64,000 nt of DNA from Lacrimispora celerecrescens (GTDB lineage Bacteria; Bacillota; Clostridia; Lachnospirales; Lachnospiraceae): assembly GCF_000732605.1 (NCBI RefSeq), contig NZ_JPME01000002.1, positions 248,001 to 312,000 on the forward strand, written 5' to 3'. This document shows positions 52,704-62,340 of this stretch, piece after piece. Positions within the stretch are counted from its first letter, which is position 1; every line of letters starts with the position of its first letter. A program made the translations under genes and the position numbers. The notes under the pieces are model-generated. The model worked only from the letters and a program-made list of their open reading frames with translations, was not told the DNA's origin and made no database searches.

Positions 52704-53720
52704 TTGCGCGCTATTTATTTAGAAGAACCGTGGAAGGTTGCATATATTGACAAGGAAAAACCAGAACCAAAGGAAGGACAGGCCCTTATAAAAGTACGGG
52801 CGGCAGGTATCTGCGGAAGTGATATAGGTGCTTACCGGGGAACAAATCCTCTGGTATCCTATCCAAGAATTATCGGCCATGAGGTTGTAGGAGAGGTGAT
52901 TTCCATTCCGGAGGACAACGCAAAAGGAATCAAGGCAGGAGACCATGTGATCGTAGATCCCTATCTTTTTTGCGGAGAGTGCTACCCCTGTTCCATTGGA
53001 CGCACCAATTGCTGTACCGATTTAAAAGTACTTGGTGTTCATGTGGAGGGAGGAATGTCCGACTATATGGTACATCCGGCAGATATGCTGTGGAAGCTTC
53101 CCGAAGATATGCCATGGGATATTGCACCGATGGCAGAGCCTCTTACCATTGCCTTACATGGCATTCACAGAGGCGGTTTAAAGAAAGGGGAGCACGTGGC
53201 GATCATAGGGGCAGGCCCCATCGGCCTTCTGGCAGCCATGTCAGCTCTGGCTTATGGGGCAGAGCCTATTGTGATTGACGTTGTGGCTGAGCGCCTTTCA
53301 TTTGCTAAAGAACTGGGAGTAAAATATACCATTAATTCGGCAGAAGAAAATCTGACAGAAAAGGTATTAGAATATACAAATGGACGTTTGGCAGAGCTTG
53401 TTATGGAATGTTCCGGCGCAAACCCGGCAGTCCGTTCTGCCCTGGACATTACTGCTAACGCAGGCCGGATTACGCTTACCGGCTGGCCGAAAAAAGATAC
53501 TCCGCTTCCTACCGATATGATCACAAGAAAAGAAATTGATATCCGCGGAGCCCGTACCAGTGCCAATGAGTTTGAAGAAGCCATTGAGCTCATCCATACA
53601 GGCAAGGTAGATGTGAGAAAAATACTGACCAAAACCGTTACGATGGAAGAAACCCCGGCAGTGATCGCTGATATTGAACAAAATTCCGGTAACTATATGA
53701 AGGTAAACGTAATTCTGTAA
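52704..53720 (+). CDS. Zinc-dependent alcohol/polyol dehydrogenase (MDR)
   Basis: 338 aa from TTG 52704, 9 bases after GGAGG. Catalytic zinc motif AAGICGSDIGAY (Cys) and GHEVVGEV (His-Glu); structural zinc cysteines in CGECYPCSIGRTNCC; cofactor motif VAIIGAGPIGLLAAMSA followed by Asp in VIDVV, favouring NAD. The family includes sorbitol, L-threonine and sugar-acid (L-galactonate/L-gulonate) dehydrogenases. Being last in the Liv-type operon, it probably oxidises the imported hydroxylated substrate. Confidence 0.88.
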   Translation: MRAIYLEEPWKVAYIDKEKPEPKEGQALIKVRAAGICGSDIGAYRGTNPLVSYPRIIGHEVVGEVISIPEDNAKGIKAGDHVIVDPYLFCGECYPCSIGRTNCCTDLKVLGVHVEGGMSDYMVHPADMLWKLPEDMPWDIAPMAEPLTIALHGIHRGGLKKGEHVAIIGAGPIGLLAAMSALAYGAEPIVIDVVAERLSFAKELGVKYTINSAEENLTEKVLEYTNGRLAELVMECSGANPAVRSALDITANAGRITLTGWPKKDTPLPTDMITRKEIDIRGARTSANEFEEAIELIHTGKVDVRKILTKTVTMEETPAVIADIEQNSGNYMKVNVIL

Positions 53721-53759
53721 CGGCTGGCAGGAGAAAAGTCATTCAGAAACAAATGATGA

Positions 53760-53788
53760 TTGACAAATAAAGCATTAGAACGTATAAT
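53760..53788 (+). promoter_or_regulatory. Sigma-A promoter upstream of the riboswitch
   Basis: Near-consensus: -35 TTGACA (53760-53765), 17-bp spacer, -10 TATAAT (53783-53788). Confidence 0.9.
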
Positions 53789-53835
53789 TGTCTGGATCGA
53801 AGATATAAGTATCTGATTTACAATTTCATATGCTT

Positions 53836-53925
53836 CATTAAGAGGGAGTAGTTTTAATGCATCGTCAACATCCTGACTGTCAAAGGGCAGCCTGGTGGTG
53901 CATGCCAGACAATGGTTACCAGACT
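53836..53925 (+). ncRNA. yybP-ykoY (Mn2+) riboswitch
   Basis: The RNA carries the family landmarks in order: AGAGGGAGTAG near the 5' side, CGTCAACAT in the first arm, GGGCAGCCTGG and then CCAGACA and ACCAGAC on the 3' side. Its distance from a strong promoter (about 45 bases), the overlapping terminator, and the cation P-type ATPase downstream all agree. In this class Mn2+ binding prevents termination and turns on Mn2+ export. Assigned by reading; a covariance-model search would settle it. Confidence 0.82.
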
Positions 53926-53990
53926 TTTAATGTATTTATTCTGAATATTTAAATTTTTCAGAATAAGTGCATTAAAAGTCTTTTTCTTTT
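53921..53990 (+). terminator. Riboswitch expression-platform terminator
   Basis: 12-bp perfect stem AGACTTTTAATG / CATTAAAAGTCT with an inner TATTCTGAA / TTCAGAATA, followed by TTTTTCTTTTTC. The 5' arm overlaps the last riboswitch bases (ACCAGAC), so ligand binding and termination are mutually exclusive. Confidence 0.9.
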
Positions 53991-54076
53991 TCTTTTTAGG
54001 GCAATAATAAATCAGAGAGATCTATCAGTACATGTTGATGCAGGCTGTCCATATGGGCAGCAGAATGGAGGAAAGT

Positions 54077-56680
54077 TTGAAAGACTGGTATCAGAAAACA
54101 GAAGAAGAAGTTTTAGAAGCGCTTCACACATCAAAGGAAGGCTTAAGTGCAACGGAAGCAGCCGGACTTCTTGCCAGCAAGGGAGAAAATATTCTGGAGG
54201 AGGGTAAGAAAAAAAGCACCCTTCAAGTATTTGCCGAGCAGTTCCGTGATCTGCTGGTGGTCATTCTGATTGCAGCGGCCATCATTTCCATGCTTTCAGG
54301 AAATGTAGAAAGTACCATCGTAATCGTAGCGGTCATTGTGTTAAATGCGGTGTTAGGAACCGTGCAGCATGAAAAAGCTCAAAAGTCCCTGGCAAGCTTA
54401 AAATCCCTATCGTCACCAACTGCCAAGGTGATCCGGGATGGACAAAAGATTGAGGTCGCTTCCAAAGGCGTGGTTCCAGGTGATATCCTGCTGCTGGAAG
54501 CCGGAGATATGGTAGTGGCTGACGGGCGGATCCTTAATAATTATTCCCTGCAGGTAAACGAGAGCTCCTTAACCGGCGAATCTACCAATGTAGATAAGGA
54601 AGAAGGGACTCTTGATACAGAAGCACCATTGGCAGACCGGACCAACATGGTTTATTCCGGAAGCCTGGTTACTTACGGCAGAGCGGTTGTAGCTATCACC
54701 GGAACCGGAATGGATACGGAGATTGGAAAAATCGCCAGCCTGATGAATGCCACAAAGGAGAAAAAAACGCCTTTGCAGGTCAGTCTGGATCAGTTTTCCA
54801 GCCGGCTTGCCATGGTCATCATGGTAATCTGTGCCCTGGTATTCCTGTTAAGTATCTACCGTAAGATGCCCCTTTTAGACTCCCTGATGTTTGCCGTTGC
54901 TCTTGCAGTTGCTGCGATTCCGGAAGCCTTAAGCTCCATCGTAACCATTGTACAGGCAATGGGAACACAGCGAATGGCAAGGGAAAATGCCATCATCAAG
55001 GAATTAAAGGCAGTGGAAAGCCTTGGCTGCGTTTCCGTTATTTGTTCTGATAAGACAGGAACCCTGACCCAAAATAAGATGACGGTACAGGAAATCTATG
55101 TGGACGGCAAAGTCTGTCAACCAAACGAGTTAGACCTTCGTAACCAGCTCCATCGGTATCTTCTTTATGATGCAGTGCTGACGAATGATTCTTCTATAGT
55201 AGAAGGAAAGGGGATCGGAGATCCTACGGAGTATGCCCTTCTTGAAATGGCAGGTAAAGTCAGCTTAAGCCATGATCTCATCAGGGAAATGATGCGCCGT
55301 CTGGAAGAGCTTCCATTTGATTCCGACCGAAAGCTGATGAGTACCAAATACCATCTCCATGGTGTTCCTACCATACTGACCAAGGGTGCGGTGGATGTAT
55401 TGCTCTACCGGACCACCCAAATCCGTACCTCCGAGGGAGTCAGGGAACTGACAGAAAAGGACCGGGAAAATATTCTGGAACAGAATATGAAATTTTCCGA
55501 GAATGGACTTCGGGTGCTCGCATTTGCCTATAAAGAGGTGGAAGAAGACCATGTGCTTTCCTTAAATTCAGAAAACGATTTCATTTTTATCGGACTAATT
55601 TCCATGGTTGATCCGCCGAGAGAAGAGTCTAAGGAAGCGGTGGCCGATGCCAAGCGGGCAGGAATACGGCCGGTAATGATCACCGGAGATCATAAGATCA
55701 CGGCAACCGCCATAGCAAAGCAGATTGGTATTTTCGAAAAGGGAGATATGGCTGTTACCGGTGCGGAACTAGACGCTATGACTGATGACGAACTAGACAA
55801 AAATATTAGTAAGACTTCCGTATATGCCAGAGTGTCACCGGAAAATAAGATTCGGATTGTAGACGCATGGCAGCGGCGGGGAAATGTTGTTTCCATGACG
55901 GGAGACGGAGTCAATGATGCGCCTGCCTTAAAAAAGGCCGATATCGGAGTGGCTATGGGAATCACCGGTACGGAGGTTTCCAAGGATGCTGCGTCTATGA
56001 TTTTGGCAGATGATAATTTTGCAACCATTATAAAGGCAGTTGCCAACGGCCGTAATGTATACCGGAATATAAAAAACGCCATTCAGTTCTTGCTATCCGG
56101 GAACATGGCGGGAATCCTTTCCGTCGTATATACATCGATCATGGCTCTTCCCGTCCCCTTTGCTCCGGTTCATCTGCTGTTCATTAACCTGCTTACAGAC
56201 TCCCTTCCGGCAATCGCCATTGGTATGGAGCCTGCAGAGCATGGCCTGCTTGACAGGAAGCCAAGAGATCCAAAAGAGGGAATCCTGTCCAAGGATTTTA
56301 TGCTTAAGATCCTGGTGCAGGGCGCGCTGATTGCCATATGTACTATGACGGCCTTCCATATCGGCTTAAAGCATGGCAGTGCATCCACTGCCAGCACCAT
56401 GGCTTTTTGTACCCTGACCCTTTCCCGGTTGTTCCATGGATTTAACTGCAGAAGCCGCCACTCTATTTTCAGGCTGGGCTTTGCAAGCAACTGGTACAGC
56501 CTTGGAGCATTTCTGGCAGGAGTTATTCTGTTAAGCCTTGTTATGTTTGTGCCTTTCCTTGAAAAACTGTTTTCCGTTACCCCTCTCTCAGGAATCCAGG
56601 TTGGCATCGTATATGGCCTTGCAGTCATCCCTACGATTATCATACAGTTAGCAAAGGTCATAAAAGAAAATAGGAAATAA
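54077..56680 (+). CDS. P-type cation ATPase (P2A type), probable Mn2+/Ca2+ exporter
   Basis: 867 aa from TTG 54077, 5 bases after GGAGG, giving the family N-terminus (M)KDWYQKT; in-frame ATGs at 54050 and 54065 lack ribosome sites. Motifs: actuator SLTGEST, phosphorylation Asp325 in CSDKTGTLTQN, M4 IPEAL (282-285, PMCA-like rather than SERCA PEGL), hinge MTGDGVNDAPALKKADIGVAMG, and M6 NLLTDSLPA. Cation-transporting N- and C-domains are complete. Control by a yybP-ykoY riboswitch strongly suggests manganese efflux; Ca2+ export is the alternative. Single-gene transcript. Confidence 0.92.
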   Translation: MKDWYQKTEEEVLEALHTSKEGLSATEAAGLLASKGENILEEGKKKSTLQVFAEQFRDLLVVILIAAAIISMLSGNVESTIVIVAVIVLNAVLGTVQHEKAQKSLASLKSLSSPTAKVIRDGQKIEVASKGVVPGDILLLEAGDMVVADGRILNNYSLQVNESSLTGESTNVDKEEGTLDTEAPLADRTNMVYSGSLVTYGRAVVAITGTGMDTEIGKIASLMNATKEKKTPLQVSLDQFSSRLAMVIMVICALVFLLSIYRKMPLLDSLMFAVALAVAAIPEALSSIVTIVQAMGTQRMARENAIIKELKAVESLGCVSVICSDKTGTLTQNKMTVQEIYVDGKVCQPNELDLRNQLHRYLLYDAVLTNDSSIVEGKGIGDPTEYALLEMAGKVSLSHDLIREMMRRLEELPFDSDRKLMSTKYHLHGVPTILTKGAVDVLLYRTTQIRTSEGVRELTEKDRENILEQNMKFSENGLRVLAFAYKEVEEDHVLSLNSENDFIFIGLISMVDPPREESKEAVADAKRAGIRPVMITGDHKITATAIAKQIGIFEKGDMAVTGAELDAMTDDELDKNISKTSVYARVSPENKIRIVDAWQRRGNVVSMTGDGVNDAPALKKADIGVAMGITGTEVSKDAASMILADDNFATIIKAVANGRNVYRNIKNAIQFLLSGNMAGILSVVYTSIMALPVPFAPVHLLFINLLTDSLPAIAIGMEPAEHGLLDRKPRDPKEGILSKDFMLKILVQGALIAICTMTAFHIGLKHGSASTASTMAFCTLTLSRLFHGFNCRSRHSIFRLGFASNWYSLGAFLAGVILLSLVMFVPFLEKLFSVTPLSGIQVGIVYGLAVIPTIIIQLAKVIKENRK

Positions 56681-56690
56681 TTTCATTGAA

Positions 56691-56734
56691 AAAAAGAGGT
56701 TCAACCGTAAAAAAAAGTGTTGAACCTCTTTTTT
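56691..56734 (+). terminator. Rho-independent terminator after the P-type ATPase
   Basis: Stem AAAAAGAGGTTCAAC / GTTGAACCTCTTTTT with a 13-base loop; the right arm ends in a T run. Confidence 0.92.
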
Positions 56735-56748
56735 AAAAATGTTAAAAT
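56720..56748 (+). promoter_or_regulatory. Candidate promoter of the DUF1576 gene
   Basis: -35 TTGAAC (56720-56725) lies in the terminator's right arm; 17-bp spacer; -10 TAAAAT (56743-56748). Confidence 0.6.
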
Positions 56749-56791
56749 ATTTCAGTACTTAAAAATTAAATATAGGAGAAGGGGACGACAC

Positions 56792-58093
56792 ATGACAGGA
56801 CAACTTTCACTAAAAGTGAGAAATTGCGGACCGCTGTCCCGGCGGACGAAATTCCAAATTCTTGCCCTGGTGCCGATTTATTTTATTGTTGCAGGTCTCT
56901 TACTGCAGCCGTTCGATGAAATCTGGAGGGGTATCATTACGATTGTCAGGGAGCCAGATTTCCTGATTACGGATTATTTTGCCATTGGCGGCGTAGGAGC
57001 TGCTTTTGTTAATGCGGGGGTATTAACGTTATTAAGTATTGCAATTGTATATTTTCTTGGTATGGAGATGAGCGGCCATACTATAACCTCATGCTTTCTT
57101 ATGTTTGGTTTTTCTTTGTTTGGGAAAAATATCATGAACATATGGGCTATTATGATGGGTATCTGCCTGTATTCTTATTATCACAAAACTTCCATTACAC
57201 GTTATATTTATGTTGGCTTTTACGGGACCTCTTTGTCCCCGATCATCACTCAGATCATGCAGATCGGTAATTTACATTTGGCGTCCAGGCTGATTTTGAG
57301 TATTTTTGTTGGATTGGGCATTGGATTTGTACTTCCGCCCTTGTCCACTCATACACATTACGCCCATAAGGGATATTCACTCTATAATGTGGGTTTTTCC
57401 GCCGGCATCATTGCCACGGTGATTGTATCACTGATGAAATCCTTTGGAATTTCCATAGAGTCAAGACTGATCTGGTTTGAGGGCGACAATGAGCTGTTTG
57501 CAAGGTTGCTTCTGTTTTTGTTTTTTGGTATGATTATATTTGCATTTTTGGTGTCAGAGAATGTTGGAAAGCGTTATCTGGAAATACTAAAAACCTATGG
57601 TCTCAGCGGAACCGATTATGTAAAGAGTGAGGGATTTGCACCGACACTCCTTAATATGGGAATTAACGGAATTGTGGCAACCTTGATCCTTGTTATGTCA
57701 GGGGGAGCGTTAAACGGACCTACCATTGGAGGGATATTCACCATTGTGGGCTTCAGTGCAACAGGAAAGCATTTGCGAAACATTCTTCCCATCATGATAG
57801 GAGTGATACTTGGAGGAGCGATCCAGAACTGGAGCATAACGGATCCCAGCGCTCTTCTTGCACTTTTATTGTCTACAACCCTTGCACCGATTGCCGGTGA
57901 GTTTGGCGTTTTAGCTGGTATTATGGCTGGATTTTTACACTCCGCCGCTGCCCTTAACGTAGGCATTGTTTACGGCGGAATGAACCTTTATAACAATGGT
58001 TTTGCAGGAGGCCTAATAGCCACCTTCCTGGTACCGGTGTATCAATCTGTCCGGGATAGAAGCGCACGGGCAAAGGTCCATGATTCCTTATAG
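56792..58093 (+). CDS. DUF1576 membrane protein
   Basis: 433 aa from ATG 56792 after AGGAGAAGGGG. About 12 hydrophobic segments with an internal two-fold pattern: related glycine-rich blocks recur in the two halves (ITDYFAIGGVGAAFVNAGVL and NGPTIGGIFTIVGFSATGKH). The end has LHSAAALNVGIVYGGMNLYNNGFAGGLIA split across a His/Asn-rich conserved loop that repeats LYNVGFSAGIIA of the first half. The family is uncharacterised; the layout suggests a transporter or channel. No partner gene is obvious. Confidence 0.82.
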   Translation: MTGQLSLKVRNCGPLSRRTKFQILALVPIYFIVAGLLLQPFDEIWRGIITIVREPDFLITDYFAIGGVGAAFVNAGVLTLLSIAIVYFLGMEMSGHTITSCFLMFGFSLFGKNIMNIWAIMMGICLYSYYHKTSITRYIYVGFYGTSLSPIITQIMQIGNLHLASRLILSIFVGLGIGFVLPPLSTHTHYAHKGYSLYNVGFSAGIIATVIVSLMKSFGISIESRLIWFEGDNELFARLLLFLFFGMIIFAFLVSENVGKRYLEILKTYGLSGTDYVKSEGFAPTLLNMGINGIVATLILVMSGGALNGPTIGGIFTIVGFSATGKHLRNILPIMIGVILGGAIQNWSITDPSALLALLLSTTLAPIAGEFGVLAGIMAGFLHSAAALNVGIVYGGMNLYNNGFAGGLIATFLVPVYQSVRDRSARAKVHDSL

Positions 58094-58149
58094 CTTTATG
58101 AGAAACGGAAGCCAGGATAAAATAAATTCAAGAACAGGAAAATTTTAAA

Positions 58150-60033
58150 ATGTTGTATCAGATAAAGGATGGGACAGTCATTGCCGGAGGCAGTCTGATC
58201 CTGTCGCATATTGACTTTGAAATACACGGCAAGGAAAAAATAGCGGTGGTAGGGAACAATGGAGCCGGGAAAACCACGCTGTTAAGACTGATAGCCGGAG
58301 AAGTGGATTTAGACCGGGATGATAAACGGGAAGGCCCTGGAATTACAAGTTCCAGAAAGCTGACGGTAGGATACTTAAAGCAACAGGCATTTGATGATAA
58401 GGGCAGGACGGTGGAGGAAGAACTGCTGTCCTCCTGTTCGGTTGCAGATCCCTTTGCCATGGAGCGGTTTGAGTATGAACGGGAATACGATACGCTGTTT
58501 ACCGGGTTTGGATTTACAAAGGAAGATAAGAAGAAAAGGATTTCCCAGTTTTCCGGCGGGGAGCAGACAAAGATTGCCCTTATTCGTTACTTGCTGTTAA
58601 AACCGGATATCCTGCTTCTTGACGAACCTACCAATCATCTGGATATTCAGGCTACGGAATGGCTGGAACAGTATATGAAGCAGTATGAAAAATCAGTGGT
58701 AATGGTATCCCATGACCGCTTTTTTCTGGACCAAACGGCATCTGTGGTATATGAACTGTCTGAAAAGAGGCTTACCCGGTACCCAGGTAACTACACTCAT
58801 TACCGGGAAGAAAAGAGGAAGGCGGTCAAGATACAGACCAAGGCTTATGAACGGCAGCAGGAAGAGATCAAGCGCTTAAACGATCTGGTCGAGCGGTTTA
58901 AGAATAAGCCCCGAAAGGCCTCATTTGCCAGGGCAAAAAGAAAGGCAGTGGAACGGATGGGCCAGGCAGTGAAACCGGTGGAAGATGATATCCACATGTT
59001 CACAGGGCCTTTGGAGCCTGCTTTTTTAGGCAGCAAATGGGTCTTTGAAGCGGAGCACTTGAAAATCGGTTATGACCGTCCGCTCATAGAGATGACCATG
59101 AGGATCAGACGGGGACAAAAGATAGGAATCCTTGGCCCAAACGGGGCCGGAAAAAGCACCTTTTTAAAAACGGTGGCAGGACTTATTCCTCCGGTTTCCG
59201 GGGAGTATTCTCTGGGAAATCAGATTACCATCGGTTATTTTGACCAACATTCTTCAGAGATAGACTCCGATAAATCCGTTGCCCAGCATTTCCATGATTT
59301 GTTCCCTTCCCTGACGGAAAAAGAGGTCAGGAGTATTTTGGGGGCATACTTATTTGGTGGTAAAGAGGCCGGAAAACGGGTTGGTCTTCTATCCGGAGGA
59401 GAAAAGGCAAGGCTTGTACTGGCAGAGCTTTTGCAGAGCAGACCGAATTTTCTGATCCTGGATGAACCGACCAACCACATGGACATCAGGGCAAAGGAAA
59501 CCCTGGAATCTGCATTCCGGGCTTATACAGGCACCATTTTGTTTGTATCACACGACCGCTATTTTCTAAGCCGGGTGGCAGAATCGGTTCTCATCTTTGA
59601 GAATCAGTCCGCTTTTTACTATCCTTTCGGGTATGAGCATTATCTGGAGCGGAGCAGAAGAGCAGAGAAGGGCGAAGGTCTTGCTGCGCAGATCAGGGCG
59701 GAGGAGCAGGCTCTGATCGCCGGAATGCGCGCAGTCCCCAAGGCAGAAAAGCACAGGTTAAGAGAAATCCCGGTGGAAGAAGCCTACCTGGATTGGAAGC
59801 TCGGTCTGGTTTTGGAACGGCTTTTACCGGCAAGAGACAGGGTGATGGAATTGACGGATGTCATGGAGGAGATGAAGGAAAGGTGGCTGGGATCGGAAGA
59901 CTTCTGGAAGGGAGAAATCTGGGAGGAGTCCGGCCGCTATGAGGAATTAAAGGAAGAGCAGCAAAAGGCATGGGAGGAATGGCATGAGCTGTGCCTGGAG
60001 TGGTTTGATACGGCTTATGAAGAAGGGATGTAA
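58150..60033 (+). CDS. ABC-F family ATPase
   Basis: 627 aa soluble protein with two ABC cassettes: Walker A GNNGAGKT and GPNGAGKS, signatures FSGGEQTKIALI and LSGGEKARLVLA, Walker B LLLDEPTNHLDI and LILDEPTNHMDI. Between them lies a Lys/Arg-rich linker (about 220-280) that reaches the ribosomal peptidyl-transferase region in this family, and a C-terminal acidic coiled-coil (about 520-627). No membrane segments. ABC-F proteins resolve stalled ribosomes or give antibiotic resistance; I cannot assign a drug class from the linker. Confidence 0.9.
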   Translation: MLYQIKDGTVIAGGSLILSHIDFEIHGKEKIAVVGNNGAGKTTLLRLIAGEVDLDRDDKREGPGITSSRKLTVGYLKQQAFDDKGRTVEEELLSSCSVADPFAMERFEYEREYDTLFTGFGFTKEDKKKRISQFSGGEQTKIALIRYLLLKPDILLLDEPTNHLDIQATEWLEQYMKQYEKSVVMVSHDRFFLDQTASVVYELSEKRLTRYPGNYTHYREEKRKAVKIQTKAYERQQEEIKRLNDLVERFKNKPRKASFARAKRKAVERMGQAVKPVEDDIHMFTGPLEPAFLGSKWVFEAEHLKIGYDRPLIEMTMRIRRGQKIGILGPNGAGKSTFLKTVAGLIPPVSGEYSLGNQITIGYFDQHSSEIDSDKSVAQHFHDLFPSLTEKEVRSILGAYLFGGKEAGKRVGLLSGGEKARLVLAELLQSRPNFLILDEPTNHMDIRAKETLESAFRAYTGTILFVSHDRYFLSRVAESVLIFENQSAFYYPFGYEHYLERSRRAEKGEGLAAQIRAEEQALIAGMRAVPKAEKHRLREIPVEEAYLDWKLGLVLERLLPARDRVMELTDVMEEMKERWLGSEDFWKGEIWEESGRYEELKEEQQKAWEEWHELCLEWFDTAYEEGM

Positions 60034-60071
60034 CAGACTGTTAAAAATAAATTTATATTGAAAGTCAGCAT

Positions 60072-60120
60072 AAAAATGAGCTTTGAAATTGGTTATTATA
60101 CCAATCAAAGCTCATTTTTT
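60072..60120 (+). terminator. Rho-independent terminator after the ABC-F gene
   Basis: 15-bp stem AAAAATGAGCTTTGA / TCAAAGCTCATTTTT with inner TTGG / CCAA, followed by T. A-rich 5' flank lets it also serve the leftward chemoreceptor gene. Confidence 0.9.
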
Positions 60121-60182
60121 AATACTATTTTGTCAGGCTATTATGTGGCAGCCCTATGTAAATTTAAGAATATTTCCCTTAA

Positions 60183-61958
60183 TTAATACTTGCCGGAGTA
60201 ATCATAGTATGCTGAAGTGCTAGTATAATATTCCGGTTCGGCACTTTCAAAGGAAGGAACGTAATCCTTATGATGATCCGTTTGCTCTCCGTTTAATTTG
60301 AATTTTCCGACTTCCTGCTGCAGTGTCTCGGACTGAGCGGCTAACTCTTCACTGGAAGCGGAGCTTTCTTCTGCGGTTGCTGCATTTGTCTGGATCACTG
60401 CAGAAACCTGTGACAGGCCCTGGTTGATCTGGTCAATTGCCACCACCTGCTGGGAAGAAGCGGATTCGATCTCCCGAATCGCCTGTTCCAAAAATCTAGA
60501 TTTTTCTTCCACTTCCTGAAGGATTTTAGCGGCATCAACGGACATCTGTCTGCCTTCGGTAACGGCTTCTACGGAATGAACGATGAGGTTTGCCGTTTCC
60601 TTTGCCGCTTCCGCAGATTTGGTCGCAAGGTTCCGAACCTCATCCGCTACCACTGCGAACCCCTTTCCGGCGCTGCCGGCACGGGCGGCCTCAATGGCGG
60701 CATTTAGTGCAAGAATATTTGTCTGGAAGGCGATGTCCTCAATCACTTTTGTGATGCTGGAAATTTCTTCCGAAGTTGCGTTGATCTTATTCATAGATGC
60801 ATTCAGGCTTTGCATGCGTATATTGCTTTCGTTGACTCCGGCTGCGTTCTGTTCTACGTACTCAGATGCCAAACGGACATTATCCGCATTCTGGCTGGCC
60901 TGTTTTGCTACTGTGGCAATGGCAGCGTTTAGCTCTTCCACGGTTGCGGCTTGTTCCGTAGAACCGGAAGCAAGGGCCTGTGCTGCGGAGGATACCTGTC
61001 CTGCGCCGGAATTGACCTGATCGGCTGCTGTGTTTATAAGAAGCAGAGTCCGGTTGAGATCCTTCTCGATCTTTCGAAGGGCAAGGCCCAGTACGTCATC
61101 CTCAGAACGAAGGGGAACTTCCTGTGTGAAATCTCCGTTGCTGATTTTTTCGGCAATGAGCACCTGATCCCGGATGCCAGCCAGCATAGTGGTAAAAGAG
61201 GCGGCAAGCTGACCGGTCTCATCTTTGGAGTCAACATCCTTTAAGTCAACATCCACATGCCCAAGAGCGATTTTATCGGCAGCCTTTACAATCTGCCCGA
61301 TCGGCAGGCTGATCATGCGGGAAATTCTTAAACCCAGGAATATGGCAATAGCTGCTCCTGCTAAAAGGATGATGCTAAGAACACCCGTCAGGAGGATTGC
61401 GGTAGAATCGTTGGTTTTACTGGTCTCGTTAGCTACCCTCATCCGGACATCCACCAGCTTGTCAAAGTTATCAAACATCTTTTGGATGTTGTCCTTTTCA
61501 TTATCGAAAGCGTGTAATGCCGTGTCCTTAGACCCCTGTTTGGCTGCGTTTAAGCATTTTTGGATGGAGGGATCAAAGGAATCCGTAAATAATTGAGTTG
61601 CCTCGTCTATTAAAGCGAGAGCTTCATCATTCTTGATACTTGTCCGGTACTCGGCGGAACTACTAAGAAAATTGTTCTTTGCTTCCGCATAGCTTTTCTC
61701 CAGAGCTTCCAGTTCCATGGTATCACCAGCATGGCTGGCCATTGCGTTGGCATCTACACGAAGCTGATACAGATTTTTGGTGGCAATGATTAAGTCCTTC
61801 ATGGGAACCGTCTGCTCTTTGTACAAAAAGGTGTCCATTTTGTTGATTTGGGACATGCCCAAAACCCCGGTGATGCCGATCACAAGCATAATAAATACCA
61901 TGCTGAGAAAGGCTGTAAGTAATTTTTTGGTGATGCTGTAGTCTTTGAATTTCTTCAT
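60183..61958 (-). CDS. Methyl-accepting chemotaxis protein
   Basis: 591 aa transmembrane chemoreceptor. N-terminal membrane segment (about 11-33), an extracellular four-helix-bundle sensor (about 40-185), a second membrane segment (about 190-212), a HAMP domain ([21 protein letters not shown]) and the cytoplasmic signalling domain with hairpin tip [20 protein letters not shown] and [20 protein letters not shown]. Gln/Glu-rich methylation helices flank the tip. The tail is Tyr/Ser rich with no CheR pentapeptide. SD AGGAGG. No other chemotaxis genes are in view; ligand unknown. Confidence 0.95.
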   Translation of the reverse strand: MKKFKDYSITKKLLTAFLSMVFIMLVIGITGVLGMSQINKMDTFLYKEQTVPMKDLIIATKNLYQLRVDANAMASHAGDTMELEALEKSYAEAKNNFLSSSAEYRTSIKNDEALALIDEATQLFTDSFDPSIQKCLNAAKQGSKDTALHAFDNEKDNIQKMFDNFDKLVDVRMRVANETSKTNDSTAILLTGVLSIILLAGAAIAIFLGLRISRMISLPIGQIVKAADKIALGHVDVDLKDVDSKDETGQLAASFTTMLAGIRDQVLIAEKISNGDFTQEVPLRSEDDVLGLALRKIEKDLNRTLLLINTAADQVNSGAGQVSSAAQALASGSTEQAATVEELNAAIATVAKQASQNADNVRLASEYVEQNAAGVNESNIRMQSLNASMNKINATSEEISSITKVIEDIAFQTNILALNAAIEAARAGSAGKGFAVVADEVRNLATKSAEAAKETANLIVHSVEAVTEGRQMSVDAAKILQEVEEKSRFLEQAIREIESASSQQVVAIDQINQGLSQVSAVIQTNAATAEESSASSEELAAQSETLQQEVGKFKLNGEQTDHHKDYVPSFESAEPEYYTSTSAYYDYSGKY

Positions 61959-62180
61959 ACTGATACCTCCTAGTTTTTCATCTGTTCTTCATCTGTTTTT
62001 TTATGTATAATCGTTTCCATTTGGTTTGTCATGTTCCTCAAAACACGAACTGATGTATACATACAACGTCTGAAGCCCCGTTTTCGGTATACAATATGAA
62101 TCAATATTTTGCGAACATCTCCGGGCGACAGTTTTACCAGAATTCTGCCATCCATTTTTAGACAAATATCGACAAGATTC
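61959..62180 (-). other. Long leader of the chemoreceptor gene
   Basis: About 215 transcribed bases before the receptor's Shine-Dalgarno. One minus-strand frame (62155 to 61970, 61 codons) is open and ends just before AGGAGG, but has no ribosome site. I recognise no known riboswitch in it. Confidence 0.35.
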
Positions 62181-62210
62181 ATTATATAATACAAGATTAT
62201 TGTTTGTCAA
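62181..62210 (-). promoter_or_regulatory. Sigma-A promoter of the chemoreceptor gene
   Basis: Minus strand: -35 TTGACA, 18-bp spacer, -10 TATAAT. A perfect consensus at both hexamers, and no sigma-28 motif is evident, which is unusual for a chemoreceptor gene. Confidence 0.8.
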
Positions 62211-62340
62211 TCTAAAGAAAAAGAGTGTTAATGATTGAATATAAAATTATTTTAATAAAAAATAAAAGGTATTTTACATAAATTTTTTGAACATTTGCTT
62301 CAAAAACTTCGACAGGAGTCAAAAGTGATTTGAAATATGA

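Noticed and set aside
61970-62194. 74-codon minus-strand frame upstream of the chemoreceptor as a real gene
   Set aside because: Its first codons overlap the promoter and there is no ribosome site; recorded only as part of the leader.
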